64,000 bases of DNA. Source: Escallonia rubra. Taxonomy: Eukaryota > Streptophyta > Magnoliopsida > Escalloniales > Escalloniaceae. Positions within the stretch are counted from its first letter, which is position 1. Each line of letters opens with the position of its first letter. A program made the position numbers and the translations under genes. A model generated the notes under the pieces. It had not been told where the DNA came from and made no database searches. It saw only the letters and a program-made list of their open reading frames with translations. The DNA is taken from assembly GCA_033065855.1 (NCBI GenBank), contig JAVXUO010002708.1:186001-250000 (forward strand), written 5' to 3'. Shown piece after piece: positions 1 through 11,618 of the stretch.

Positions 1-1139
1 GAACACTCATAACTGGTGTCTTCCCGTGTGACCATGGTCACAATAAGACTAAGTCTTTGCTCCTCCTTTAGTAAAGTTTCACCAATGACATCTAAACAAG
101 ATCTTATCACCTTGAAAGGCTCAACGGTAACCTACTCTTTCCATTTTGAATTCTAAGACCTCCAAAGGTACCATTTGTACATTTTACTTTTCTAAAAGGC
201 ATTGTACTCCTTTTAACATCAATAGAAGTTAATCCTTTCTTAATTTTACTCCTTTCATGCTTGTAGTATCGTACTTAATACTCAACCCTACTCCTAACCA
301 TCCAAACAAGGTACACATCGTTGTGTCTAGCACGGACCAACAATGGTGGTGGAGTGCTCCATCCTTCGTGGTATTTCGACCTTTAAGGAAGCACAACTAG
401 GCTTGGATCTGTCTATAGACCTTAAGTGGACATTGATGACATCACGTTTGATTAGCCAGGACATAGTCACACCCTAGTCCTTTAGAAGCACTCACTGGAA
501 CCTAAGCATTACTGCTCTGCCAAGTTAGATGGAACCCGTCACCTCCAACTTGATCCAATGTGAAGTAGTATTGGCTAACCGCACTTAAGCGAGAGAGAAC
601 AAGGGGTGTTTTCACTTATCTCGATGATTCCTTTAAGCACTGAGGTTAAGGACAGGCTTGGTTAGTGTCCTTCCGAGCATCAGCACTTTAATTCCCAAGG
701 CTTCAGTTGAACCCATTATGTCTATCCTAAGTGACTGACAAGTCACAATCAACATCAAGTTCTGAGCATCTACCCTCAAGTAGCTTGAGTCAGGTAGTAC
801 GGATTATCAAAAGCGATTCACCCACTGACTAGCTCGTGTGGGGTCTTTAAGTGGTCTCCCCGGTGATTACTTTTCTTGGTGGATTAAAGAAGAATGTAAG
901 TTCACATAAACCCTAAGTGATCCGGCCTTGGGGTAGGTATCTAACACATAGGGCTTAAACACCATGCTAACGCTAACACATAGGGCTTAAGCCATGAGGG
1001 AATTGCTCAACTCTGTGAAAAGTAGTCACCTTATTTCACTTATTCAAGAACCTTAAGAGAGTTCAGGACATGCAACATTCTATCCCTTCACTTTCATCCT
1101 TCCCGCTCGTAGTCCAAGGAAACCCTATTTTTAGGAAGG
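1..1139. other. Non-coding stretch, no gene seen
   Basis: I see no reading frame, RNA gene or recognisable transposon protein here. Two near copies of 'cacatagggctta' lie at about 946-985, suggesting part of a repetitive element such as an untranslated retrotransposon region, but no ends or target duplications can be placed. Confidence 0.4.
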
Positions 1140-1361
1140 ATTACAACAAAGAGGGTAATCCACAATTTCTAAATCGAGTCAAAAATATATTCGATTTCGA
1201 GATAGCATAGGAAAATAAAATATATAAAAACAAAAAGAAAGGGGAGCGAACTGATACAAAAAGAACTCTGTTCGATTTTTTAGTCTATCTATAAGAGGAG
1301 ATCATATGAAAAATGTAACCGATTCTTTCGTTTCTTTGGGCCACTGGCCATCCGCCGGGAG
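1140..1361 (+). other. atpF: Nuclear insertion of plastid DNA (atpH-atpF spacer and start of atpF)
   Basis: From the ATG at 1306 the sequence reads MKNVTDSFVSLGHWPSAG, which I recognise as the N-terminus of plastid ATP synthase CF0 subunit b (atpF exon 1). Just upstream are 'aagaggagatcat' and an AT-rich leader resembling the plastid atpH-atpF spacer ('aaatcgagtcaaaaatatat'). Similarity stops abruptly after the GGGAG codons at 1361, where unrelated DNA begins. With only about 18 codons, no rest of exon 1, no intron and no exon 2, this cannot work as a gene. It is a short transferred plastid fragment (NUPT). The left boundary, about 1140, is approximate and judged from memory of the spacer. 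A plastid BLAST would fix both ends and the identity. Confidence 0.85.
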
Positions 1362-1382
1362 AAACATATATAGTATAAAATC

Positions 1383-2501
1383 GGGTTAAATATACTTAAG
1401 TACCTCAAGAGTATTATGCAGAAATCTTACTTGACGGTGCATTATTTCAATTTTTACACGTTTGGGTTTGGAATTTTAATTTTGCCATTAGTAAGGATTT
1501 CGGTCCTAATCCGTAACTTTGTTCCTAAACCGTCAAGGTAAAAAAACGTCAGTTTACTTGTAATTATGGCAAAAAAACCCAACTTTCTGCCCCCTCCACA
1601 ACCGGCTATTGGCCCCTTCCTGCCAACAGGCCATCGCCCACTTTCGTAGTCACCAACCCAATACTGACACTCAACCCACCAAACCCAACCTCACTGCCAA
1701 CCAAACACAACACTGCCACCACCGCGACACACACACAGAACACACCCATTCATCCCCTCCCCCCCCCCCCCACCCAAACACGACACACAAAGACTCACAA
1801 ACACATACAACATAAGAGAACAACACATGTTCGCCCTTTTTCTCCCCCCACCCCATTGCCCATCGGCCATCACTCATCCCCCTCCTACCCCCACCCACCA
1901 TGATCTTACCACCCTTCCACCACTGCACTAACTACAGGGAGACATACACACACACACACACACGAAAGTACAAAGACTAACAAACAGGCAGCGATTCAAA
2001 ACCCAGTGCCCCTACCCTCAACCCCATCTTCCACCCTTCTACTCCCGCACAACCTTCCACCCAGCCCCACCCACACACACGCCCCCTATAGAAAAACACA
2101 CACAAACGAAAACATGCACACTCATAAACACTGAACACAAGTACACACACACAGAAATACAGACAAAAAAAATAACACAAAAATACAACCCACATACATG
2201 CACGCACACACCCTGTGGCATGGTCTACTTAAAGTGGTGGTGGTTAATGCAGCTTGGGTTGTCGTAGCGGGGGAGGTAAATGGCATGAAGAAAAATATTA
2301 CAACACCGAAAAAGAGAGGAGAGAAGAACGAAACATAGGTTAACGCTTTTGCCTTGATAGTTTTTTTTCTTATCAAAGTTAGGAATTTAAACCAAAGTAC
2401 TTACTAATGGCAAAACTTGAACTCCATACGTGTAAAAATTAAAATTATGGGTTCTCAAGTGAGATTTTCGCGTACTCTTGGAGTACTTAACTTTATTAGC
2501 C
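1383..2501. mobile_element. Mutator-like long-TIR non-autonomous element, CA-rich core
   Basis: The ends are long inverted repeats of about 120 bp. The left end from 1383 (GGGTTAAATATACTTAAGTA, then CAAGAGTA, TTTTTACACGT and TTGCCATTAGTAAG) matches the reverse complement of the right end up to 2501 in the same order. The core at 1590-2230 is strongly C/A-rich on the + strand, with several runs of C and CA. No protein is recognisable; the frames through the core are products of the skewed composition. I could not find a clean target duplication. The long TIR, size (1.1 kb) and architecture match the element at 40734-41790, which has a 9-bp duplication, so a Mutator-like origin is inferred. Confidence 0.6.
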
Positions 2502-3104
2502 TTAAAAGAAATTAGAATACTTGCATTGTTGATGGTGTCTTTCTTTTGGTAGATGGACAAGAGCTAAACACCTAATTATATCAATTAATTTAGCATATGT
2601 TAAGGATTGAGAATTATTAGTATCTTTCTTTCGTACGGGATGTTCGATGGTTTACACATATGGAGTTTCCCTTCTCTTCTTTGAGGATTAAAGATTTGCA
2701 ACAATTATATGATTTTCTCATTCTGCTTGTTTCACTCATTTGTGTTGCATAGCGGTAGGGATGGCAATAAGACCCGCAACCGGCGGATCCCCGCCCCGCC
2801 CCTATAGGAGCGGGTCTTTTTGACTTTGATCGGGCCACGGGGCGGGTATGGTTTTTTTAAAAAAAAATCGCAGCGGGTATGGTATTTAGTCCAAACCGCC
2901 CCGCGACCCGCTTCTGTCCCGGTATTTAACCCTACTCATCTTTAATCCTAGCCGTCCATCTCACACCTATATAATATGTCCTTACTGGCTTACTCCTTAT
3001 CATCCCCATTCCCCAACCCTAATTCCCAATCAATCTCTCACTCTCTGCCGACAACAAAGGAGCCGCGCCTCCTTCTCTCTCAGCCTCTCCTTTGCACAGT
3101 CCCG

Positions 3105-3447
3105 CGCGCAGCACTCACGCCATAGAAGTTCACTCCGCCATCGCCACTGAAGTCAAACTTGGCCACCGTCACCAGCGACACAGTCTGGGCTGAGACGCAT
3201 TCTTCGGACCCGGTGCCGCAATCGCCGGTGAGGCAGTTGAACCGACCAGTGAGGCCGTAGGAGCAGAGGGTGCGAGCCCAGAACTGACCGGACCATGAGG
3301 GAGGGATCAAAAGGGAAGCTGACTCGCCCGGTTCAAGCATGAAAATGGTGGTGGTGAGGGGCGGCGTCCCGTGACCTGAAACCACCGCTGGCCAAACAGT
3401 GTAGGTGCACTCATTTGCGAGGTTCAAACTCGTTGAGTATACGCCTG
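3105..3447 (-). pseudogene. Thaumatin-like protein (PR-5 family) gene fragment, truncated
   Basis: The minus strand encodes about 113 residues homologous to the N-terminal half of mature thaumatin-like proteins: AGVYSTSLNLANECTYTVWP, then PPLTTTIFMLEPGES, WSGQFWARTLC and the family signature GRFNCLTGDCGTGSEEC, which fits the PROSITE thaumatin pattern. Family members have about 200-225 mature residues with 16 cysteines; this stops after the equivalent of 'DFYDVS' (NFYGVS), where unrelated sequence starts near 3105. At the 5' side there is a pyrimidine-rich tract and TTTGTGCAG acceptor at 3448-3456, giving a phase 1 junction (G|CA) where these genes have an intron after the signal peptide. No signal-peptide exon is recognisable. 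The frame is open, but both ends are missing and it lies inside a transposon, so I call it a captured pseudogene fragment. Confidence 0.85.
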
Positions 3448-3492
3448 CTGCACAAAGACAGAAAGATGGGTCAAAACCTCAATTGAGACAAA

Positions 3493-3517
3493 GCGATCAT
3501 GGCACTGCCATGATCGC
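3493..3517. repeat. Perfect 25-bp palindrome (12-bp arms, 1-base centre)
   Basis: GCGATCATGGCA, then C, then TGCCATGATCGC: the two 12-base arms are exact reverse complements. It lies inside the hAT element just upstream (minus-strand sense) of the captured intron end, possibly at a joint between captured pieces. Confidence 0.9.
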
Positions 3518-3786
3518 GGGGGCGGTGGTGCTACTGTATTGCGTGTTGAGCGAAGGCGAAATCGACGACGACGACTACCATTGCAGTGATCTACAATGGC
3601 CAGTGCAGATCGGGTCGGATCGGGGTCGGATTACCAGGAAGACCATCGGATCGAGGATTGTATCTTCATCTATAAACCCGATAGCGGGGCGGGGCGGGGC
3701 GGAGTCACTTGTTTGGTGTGGCGGGGCGGGGGCGGGTTTTTTGAAACCCGCATCCGACCCGCCCCATTTCCCTCCCTACATAGCGG

Positions 3787-5031
3787 GTGAGAGACAAATT
3801 AAAATTTTTTAAGACGATTTTTCTTTCAAAACAATAAACTCCTTTTTCTGGTGCTGGAAGTTTTTTGCTCTACCTTGCACTAATCAAGAAAGAGGACGAC
3901 ATAATCCTTTTGTTTGTTATATGTAAGGGATTGTCCTTTTATCGTGGAGTTTGTAAGTAGAAAAATACGTTCAATCAAAGGGGACAGAGCGAGCATTGAA
4001 AATTTTGTTTAGTGGATCATTTGATTATCATTTTCCTTGAAACACGACGGTGAAATATGCATTTCCTCCAACAGTGATACTTGCTAAGAGTGTGTTTCAA
4101 ATTAATTCTACAATGGTTAAAACTGATTAAATCCAAATTAAATCACGTTTGAAGTGTTTGGAAAAAAAAAAGTAAGTTGATTAAATATGCTCCAACATGT
4201 TCAAAACTGATTAAATCCATAATCCTCACTTTCTTGGATTTAATAAGTTTTTGGAGAATCAGGTTTGACCAAAAGAATTATCAAGTTATTCTCACATATT
4301 AACAGATGAGAATATCAAATTATCCTCACATATTAACGGACATTAAATGCCCCCCTTAAATTTGAATACATTATATGATAACTTTGTCACACTAAATCTA
4401 CTTTAATCCATTTTTATCCAAACACCTTTGACAATTTTTAATATATTATGCTTAATATAGATTAAAGCTAATTTTAGAAACTCATTCAGATTTAATCAAA
4501 ATCTATCTTTGAGAATCAATCCCAAACCGCCTGTAGATGGGATCATGTAAAAGGGTAAAATATATATTAAGATCAAGTGAAGTCCATCCATCTTGCAAAG
4601 AAAGAAATGCAGGCGTTTCAGCTCCACATTATTGCTTTCCTAGCAACTTCAACATTATCGAAATTGACAAAGTGAGAAAAATATAAGAGTAACTCATTCT
4701 TTCAGTTATTTGCCCTTATGGTTGATATTCACGTGCAATGCATGTGCATTACAAGTAATATTAAGAAAAAATTCAGATAAAACCAAAGTCTTGGCCATCC
4801 GGATTATGTTATAAGAACAATTCAATTACCAATAGCTGGTTGGGTTTAACTCTAGTCAAGGAGATTACTTACCGCAGTAGTCTAAAAGAAAAGAATAATA
4901 GTTGGGAACAAGATGTTTATTGTACGAACTGTTGATGAAGAAACCTGATATACACAAAGCTACATTGATCTAGTAATTCAAGACTATACTTTCATGATTA
5001 GGAATAGAATTAGTGGAGTACTTTTCTTGCT
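3787..5031. other. AT-rich non-coding DNA, no gene seen
   Basis: No open frame of note. Short direct repeats occur ('caaattatcctcacatattaac' type motifs near 4290-4340). Nothing points to a gene or to a definable mobile element. Confidence 0.4.
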
Positions 5032-5039
5032 AATGAAAG

Positions 5040-5681
5040 CAGGGGCGGAGCCCAAGCATGACCGGGGGGGGGGGGGGGGGGGGCATGGCACCCCCCCCCC
5101 CCCCCCACACACACACCCACACCCACCCCAAAGTTTGAGATTTTTTTTTAATTGTTTTAAATAATAGATAGTTATGTTTAAAATATTTACTAAAATGCCA
5201 CCATTTTAATTATTCAATGTATTAGATTTTATTTTGTAATGTTTTTTACTTTTTGTGCCACCAGTCGTGGTAGTCTTTATCTTTCTCGTTCTCTTGTCCA
5301 TCTTCATTCTTCCAAATTCTGAATCTCCAGATTTTAAAGTAAACACTAATATATCAATGTTAGTTCTTTTTTTTTAATTTAAATTCTTATAGTGTGTTAA
5401 CTTATACGTAACTATTGTCATCATACAATTGATATCGCACTAATAATACATATATACAATAAAAGTAAGTTTCGTTCATGCAAGAGTAGTAGTTTGTTGT
5501 TAACTAACTTTACAAGTTAAATAAAACATTATAAATAGTTAAATTATATGATTATTAGGCAAATTGAATAATCTATTTTGCATTTAACGTATTCAATCGT
5601 GATGTGAATGCTTTATGTTAGCCGTTAATTTTTTTTTTATGACATTTTGGTCCCCCGGTTGGACTTCCTGGATCCGCCCCT
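5040..5681. mobile_element. Non-autonomous DNA element with GGGGCGGAGCC ends, copy 1
   Basis: The left end reads CAGGGGCGGAGCC and the right end is AAGGGGCGGATCCAGG read in reverse complement. ATGAAAG flanks both sides (5033-5039 and 5683-5689), consistent with an 8-bp hAT-like target duplication with one mismatch. The interior is AT-rich with no protein. The element is repeated in inverted orientation at 62385-62986, alignable almost end to end at what I estimate by eye as high-80s percent identity. This type of end is widespread in plant genomes. Confidence 0.65.
5064..5106. repeat. G20 / C16 homopolymer hairpin
   Basis: Twenty consecutive G (5064-5083), a 7-base spacer CATGGCA, then sixteen consecutive C (5091-5106). 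The runs are complementary and close together, so the strand could fold into a hairpin or G-quadruplex. Such runs are error-prone in sequencing, so exact lengths should not be trusted. Confidence 0.8.
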
Positions 5682-5689
5682 TATGAAAG

Positions 5690-8163
5690 GACCGGATGGC
5701 AGCAAAGTGAAAGACGAATGGCCCTCAGACAACAATAACAATCAAAACTTATCAGTATAATCTTTGTATTAAACATGGTTTAAATTAATGGGGTGGTACA
5801 ACCATCAAATAGTCAAATATATTAAATCATAGATGCGGATACAGTGCACAAAGCACAATCTTCCAAGGCACCAGCTAAAAAGAAATCCTTACAGCGTGGG
5901 GATTCTCGTAGAGATTATGCAAATCAAGAAAAAGTCTAGTTTTAGTGTTTCTTTAAGTCTTAACCCACTAAATCCAGTTGTTCGGTCATATATGCAAATC
6001 AGTATCATGGAGAAATCATGCAAGCTAGAAAAAGTTATAATACAGTGTATACGGGTACTAGCTAAACTATCCTGTAGCCCCCTTTTGCTAATCTTAGAAA
6101 CCTATATGGCTAGAGATGTTTCGTGGGTATTTCTTGAAGAGACAAACCTTATCTATAGAATCAAGCATAAGGTCAAATGCACTCAAATATGAGTAGTGTT
6201 GACTGGTATCGAAGCTAATAAGTTTAACAACTTTTTGATAAAGCCCCTGAGTTAATAGTTAGTCAAATATTAGGGTCAAAGTACAAAAAATCTTATGATT
6301 TTCTTAGCTTTCATTTCTCTGCTTTTATAAAATACGAAAGTTGCTTTTAAAAAAAAAAAGTTATTTGGACACCAATTTCATAGAAGTAATAAAGTTTTGA
6401 TGTTTTTAAAAAATACCAAAGTTGCCTTTTATAAAAAAAAAAGTTATTTGGATACCAATTTCATGGAAGTAATAAAATTTAACTAAGTATCACGTTAAGA
6501 AAAATATGAAAACAGCTCCATGATATTTATATTGCACAACTTGCATACGTGTACGTCAAAAAATGAGTTAGACGAATTTGAATGTTTATATCTGCTAATA
6601 ACCGGTGGTAGTGCTTAACCAAGATAGGGTGTGTGTCGGTATGCGCGCTCGTGTGCCATGGTGGGGCGAGGTTGGGGGATCCTCAATCTGCGTCTTCGGC
6701 TCTCACATAGGAGAAGATGAGCTTGAGTCCTGGCTCTCTTGTGAGGGTGGGTAACGGGCGCGGAGGGGTGGGGTGGTTGTGGACTGATGGTGTGGTCAAT
6801 TATTTGGTCACTTATCCTACTTGTTCTACTGCTACATCATTTTAGTGTATCAAAATTAGGTAGTAAATCACTAAAGACACACAAACATAAAGCAATTGGC
6901 TCTTGTTGCGGCAGAAAATAGAATTCGGTTGCGAATTGTTTATAGGTCAGACATTTATAATCGGTCGGCAAGATTATGGGCGATATGGAAAGGCTTGAAT
7001 GGTGTTGAGAATAGAGGATTTCGTCGGCTCATTGTTGTCTATCTCCAGTAATTCCAACTTGGACCCCAAAAGAAAACTCATGAAGTGATGGCTCGAACAA
7101 ACGTGTGCTCGAACAAACTGGCGAGGGTTTGCAGATCTGAAGGCATTCTCTTGCGACCCATTGAAGTTCCTCCGGCTAATATTTTAGAAGGTTTGGGTGA
7201 TGATGCTCGGGACAAACAGCATCCCCGGTTCCTGACTTTGTTAATCCATTCTTGCTTTTTGTCAAGGAAACTTAAAATGTACCATGTTACATTCCTTTTT
7301 TTTTTTTAAACCCTTTTCCAGCCGAGGAGGGGAATGGGGGATTTGTCAGATCCAATTACTCATTCCAAGGAAGGATTTGCTCTCTAAAACAAGGATTCTA
7401 CCTCGGTTGGGAGTTTTCAAAGATCATGATTCTTGCCGGGTGTTGTGGGTCAGGTCAGATCTGCTTTAAACAAAAGGACATGGGAAAGGTTTTGTGGGTA
7501 TTCGGTATTGACATGAACCTCTTAACCAAGCTGTCCATCTGAAGTTTGAACTTTTTGTGTTATCTTATTTCGTTATTTGGATCATGCTCACGACCATCAT
7601 CAACGATAAAGAAATGTCTATTGCTAAACAAAGAAGCAGCGAAGAAAACAAGACACCTTGTTTCCTTATTGGTTTTACCCGGCCGGTACCCAAGAAGACG
7701 AAAACCATTCTGTTTCGCTTGTGCATACCATTGTTCGTTACTAAAATATCGCTGATAAATTTGTAGCGGCAAATGAAGGTGTTGGAAATCATAACGTGGT
7801 GTAAAATTAGAAGTTTTCTCAATGATAATTATTTGGCCGAGTTGCATTCTTTCGGGCCAAACTATTAGAAGGATTCGCCAGCTAGAATGCCTGGTTTTGA
7901 CCCTTTTGATACCATAGATCAAGTCTAGGTCACTTGGGTTTGCTTTTTCGGCAGCATCTTCACTCTATATTAATGCTTAACTTTTGAAATCTCTGGAGAT
8001 ATCACATTATGTTGTACTAGGTGATGATTAATTAATCGGAAAGAAGCCACTATGAAATCAGAGGCAGTGTTCTTTGTGATTATCTTTGACTATTTGTGAT
8101 ACCGTGATGTCAAAGAGAAAACTAGCAGAAAATAGGGTTGATCTCAGAATTGTAAACTAATAT
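5690..8163. other. Non-coding or unrecognised region
   Basis: Several short open frames exist on both strands (for example 5833-6192 +, 7085-7309 +, 7560-7922 -). None shows a domain, motif or exon structure I recognise, and overlapping frames on both strands at 7546-7922 argue for chance. Some GC-rich, coding-like stretches near 6640-7520 could be relics of something old, but I cannot identify them. Confidence 0.35.
6326..6480. repeat. Two tandem copies of a ~70-bp unit
   Basis: The unit running from 'aatacgaaagttgc' through an A-run to 'gaagtaataaa' (6330-6397) recurs at about 6410-6478 as 'aataccaaagttgc' with the same order of blocks (A-run, GTTATTTGGA, CCAATTTCAT). A local duplication; no function implied. 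Confidence 0.75.
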
Positions 8164-9421
8164 TAGGGTTGTAAATGAGTCGAGCTATTTACGATCGAGT
8201 TGTTCATGAACAACTCGTCTTTGTTCACCAGAAGTTAGTTTTTGTTTGTTTTTTTGGATAAGTGATCCGAACATGAATATTTTTTTAAGTTTCATTTATT
8301 AAACGTGCTGAGCTTGAACATACAAAAGTATTCATGAATATGTTCAAGAACGGTTTATGAAGCATGAAACTTTTTAAACTTTATGTTGAATTTGGGTTTT
8401 GAGTATAAGGCCTAAAACTAGATAGCTTAAAGATATCAAGCCCTCTTCCTCACAAACAGACACACACACCTGCCATCGTCACATCGCCCTTTTTCTCACA
8501 AACAAACAGACCAACCAACATCTTGTCACCTCCTTCAGTGACGCACACACCTCTTTCTCTTTTAGTGAAAACTTATTTCGTCTTTTTGGTTGGAACTTTA
8601 GGAGTCTAAACAAAGTTGGATTTGAACCAAAAAAATAAAAAATAAAAACAACTTTGCTATCAATATTGAATTTCAAATAAATATGTTAGAACAAAAATCG
8701 ACATAACTAGTTATAATAGGCTTTCTATTTGATTATATTGAAAGGCCCAATGAATTGAGATGTCCCTAAGCGGTTGAGTGTTGCACCCTAGATGGCGAAA
8801 GTCCCCGTAGCTGTCACCCAACCAGTATGGAAGTCTTCCTTCGTTTTTTTACGGTGAAGTCTCCGCTTATAGATGGACTAAAAAGTCGAACATAGTTCTT
8901 TTCTATCACACGCACACATAACCAGCAACATGTGACCTCCCTCAGCGACGCACACTTACGCACCAAACATCACGACATCACATGCACTTCTCAATACGAT
9001 TTGATTCTTCGTAAAGATCTAGAAACTCGTCGATATCTATTCGATCTCTGCCTAGCTGTGATTTCTTGTGATTAGGTCAATGACAAGGTTTTGCGAGAAC
9101 ATTTTTTCTATTAATTTGTTGTTTTTTCACCTTTGAGTTGTTGGGATATTAGATTTTTAGATCTGGTGATTTTCTTTTGTTTTTGGGGTCTAACTGAACC
9201 AAAATATGAGTTTACAAGGCTCGAGTTATGATTGCATAGGTTAAACGAGCGAGCCGAGCCGAGCCGAGCCCAAGCTTTGTAAGTGGTTTCACGAAGCGAG
9301 TTCAAAGGAATATTTCACCCTTTTATAAGAACTCGAGTCGAGTTCAAACATGGTCTCAACTATACGAACCAAACACGAAAATACCCATGTTCAGCTCGAA
9401 TTCGGTTTGTGTACAGCCCTA
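8164..9421. mobile_element. hAT-like non-autonomous element
   Basis: The left end TAGGGTTGTAAATGAGTCGA and the right end (reverse complement TAGGGCTGTACACAAACCGA) are inverted repeats of the TAGGGNTGTANA type seen on many plant hAT elements, with the GAGCC/GAGCT subterminal motif repeated inside (9246-9270). The flanks ACTAATAT (8156-8163) and ACCAATAT (9421-9428) match at 7 of 8 bases if the terminal A is shared. Inside, a CACACAC/GTGACCTCC...GCGACGCACAC block occurs twice (8460-8550 and 8905-8960). No transposase frame is seen. Confidence 0.55.
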
Positions 9422-10490
9422 CCAATATATAAAATTTCATTTGAGTATCTCATGTTCAAAATGTTTTTTCTGTTAGTACTTTAAATTATTTTTGCAATTC
9501 AAACCAGTCCACGAGCTTCATAGACATCACTTTTTGCAAGGTAATTTGTCATGCGTGAAAAACGATTTCAAGGGTGTTATTAATTGACAAACAACATGAC
9601 CACACATGTACACAGCCTTTTCTCTATTTCCTTCTCTTTTTAATCTAAACTAATAGCTCACATGCACAGAACACCACTGGCACGCCACCCAAAATAACCA
9701 CCACCACCACCACCGAACTTGTATAGACAACATTGCATACTACTTGCCGAAAAACTTGAAAGAAAAAAATCTCCAAACTGCTGGGGAAAATTAGAAAATG
9801 CTATGAAGCTTGTCAATTTCATCTCCCTAAATGAAGAGCTGAATTTTTGTGTTTCTTTAAATTGCAAAAAATGGTAGGTCTTGTTAAAGTCTTGTGTCCA
9901 ACTTAAATTCATGCTCAATAGGAAGAAAAGATCAGCAGGTATAAGAAGCAGATTCACCAATTATTTTAACTGATATGAAATAAGTATAACTTAACAGGTA
10001 CACATTGTGATTCAAGTGAAAGAGGGAGACAAGTGGTGGTGATGATTAGCAACGAAAACCACCTATGACAATTGGCGATGATGACCAGTGATGATTAGGG
10101 AGGGGGAGAGAGAGAGAGAGAGAGATGAACACGCCCATATATACCATGTAAATTGATCTAATATGGGTTTTCCTTTAAATTATTCTTTTAATTTGAAAAT
10201 GATTCAAGATTGTGCAAATTTGATGTATGATTTAGTAACCTTCATTTTTGGCGTTGATATCGACATTTTGAGTAGATCTTGCTTGTGATAATCGAAATAA
10301 GCTTGTGAAGCTCAGGTCAGTTTTAAACTATCGTGAGGCCAGGTCGGGTTATGCTTATGTTGTATAAGATTTTTGCTAGATTTTGATGGGGAGGGTGCAG
10401 TGATTTCAGTGATCCTGAGTCAGGGAGTTTGACTCTGTGATGACTCGAGAAAGTTATGTGGCGAAATTATATGGGTTAGGGGAATGCATA
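9422..10490. other. Non-coding DNA with a GA microsatellite
   Basis: No credible gene. A (GA)n tract lies at about 10107-10125. A (CCA)n-like run at 9698-9715 explains the proline- or glycine-rich chance frames on either strand. Confidence 0.4.
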
Positions 10491-10495
10491 GTTTG

Positions 10496-11618
10496 ACCCC
10501 CTTTACATAGTGCACCGAGAAATTTGACTCCCTTCACTTCAACTTGACGTACTTAAGACCTTTCTAGTAATACAGCTCAATTGATGGAAAATGTTCACTT
10601 TAGCCACCTGTGAACAACGAGAGTTTTAAGCTAGCATTTATTTTTTAAGAATAAGAAATTTTACCTCCCTTCTTCACTTCTGCACTGTTAACCCCCCCAA
10701 GCCCACAGCGCTTCCCACTACAACTGCCGCCCCATTCCCCATCAACCACCACCACATGCATCATCAATACACACGCACTACAACCTTCTTTTTCCTTATG
10801 CACCAAATTAAACCATAGCCCATCACATGGATCAAGATTGAGGAGGTTGAGGACAAGGGGGTGATGCAAAATGAGCCAAATCAAACCGTATATGAGTCCA
10901 TCCTATACCAATGGTAGTCTATGATGGTGAATTGTGGTGATAGGAGGAGAAAAGGAGGGGAAGTAAATGCTTGGCATGTTCAGTGGGTGGATGGATAGGT
11001 GGCTGGTGGTGGGTGGCTATTGTGGTGGTGGTTTATTTATGTCGCAGTGGCGGGTGATTGTTGCGAAAATAGTTGTATGTGATATGGTGGTGGATGGCTG
11101 TTGCAATGGTTGGTGGATCGTGCGGCGATGATGGGTGATTGTTATTATAATGGTTTAAGTGGTTGATGGGTATACGTGCGTGCATAATGGGTGGTGGTGT
11201 GTGTGTGTGTGCAGCTTGCGGCCTGTGTGGTGACGGGGATAGGGGGAGAAGGTGGTGTGTGAAGCAGCGTGTGTGTATCTGTGCGGTGATGGGTATGGGG
11301 GGCCGTGTGTGTTTTGTATGTGTGCAGGGGGTGTGGGGTGATCACAAAGATTGGGATTAGGGAGAGGGAGCGACCGTGCGTGCGGCATTGTGCGCAGGCG
11401 CGTGCGCAGGGGGAATGTGGGCGATGGAATTAAGAGGTGAATATGGGGGTAGGGGTGGTTACAGAGGTGAATGTGGGAGAGTGTAAGAGAGGTTGGAAAA
11501 GGGCATTGGCCTAAAATTTGATAAGAAAATAGGGTTGTCAATTTCATTTCAGTTAGTTTAATGGTTCCATCTAATATGTTGTATTTTCATAACAAATTTC
11601 TTAGTGCACTGTGTAGAA
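10496..11618. mobile_element. TG-rich block with inverted ends, possible long-TIR element
   Basis: 'tagtgcaccgagaaatttg' near 10507 resembles the reverse complement of the sequence near 11600 ('cagtgcactaagaaatttg'), and between them lies a strongly T/G-rich core (10920-11450) of GGTGG/GTGTG repeats. The layout (about 1.1 kb, inverted ends, strand-skewed core) resembles the elements at 1383-2501 and 42241-43397, here in the opposite orientation. The inverted match is short, no target duplication was found, and open frames through the core are compositional. Confidence 0.35.

Larger units (their letters stand above)
2756..3778. mobile_element. Non-autonomous hAT element carrying a captured thaumatin-like gene fragment
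   Basis: A perfect 8-bp target duplication CATAGCGG occupies 2748-2755 and 3779-3786. The ends are imperfect inverted repeats: TAGGGATGGCAAT on the left and TAGGGAGGGAAAT (reverse complement) on the right, 11 of 13 matching. Both subterminal regions are packed with GCGGG/CCCGC motifs, as in many plant hAT elements. Eight-bp duplication plus TAGGG-type ends place it in the hAT superfamily. There is no transposase, so it depends on another element. The middle holds a minus-strand piece of a thaumatin-like protein gene with an intron acceptor, so a genomic (not cDNA) gene segment was picked up. Confidence 0.85.

Noticed and set aside
1609..2376. Overlapping frames on both strands rich in Thr/Pro or Val/Cys/Gly
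   Set aside because: Products of CA/GT-rich simple sequence in the element core.
3405..3812. 135-codon + strand frame crossing the hAT right end
   Set aside because: Runs antisense to the captured thaumatin-like fragment and through the GC-rich terminus; it has no family resemblance.
5833..6192. 119-codon + strand frame
   Set aside because: No recognisable domain, AT-rich codon use, no splice or promoter support; probably chance.
7546..7922. Frames of 69-120 codons on both strands that might be an organelle or LINE remnant
   Set aside because: I could not match any of them to a known organellar or LINE protein; overlapping frames on both strands suggest chance.
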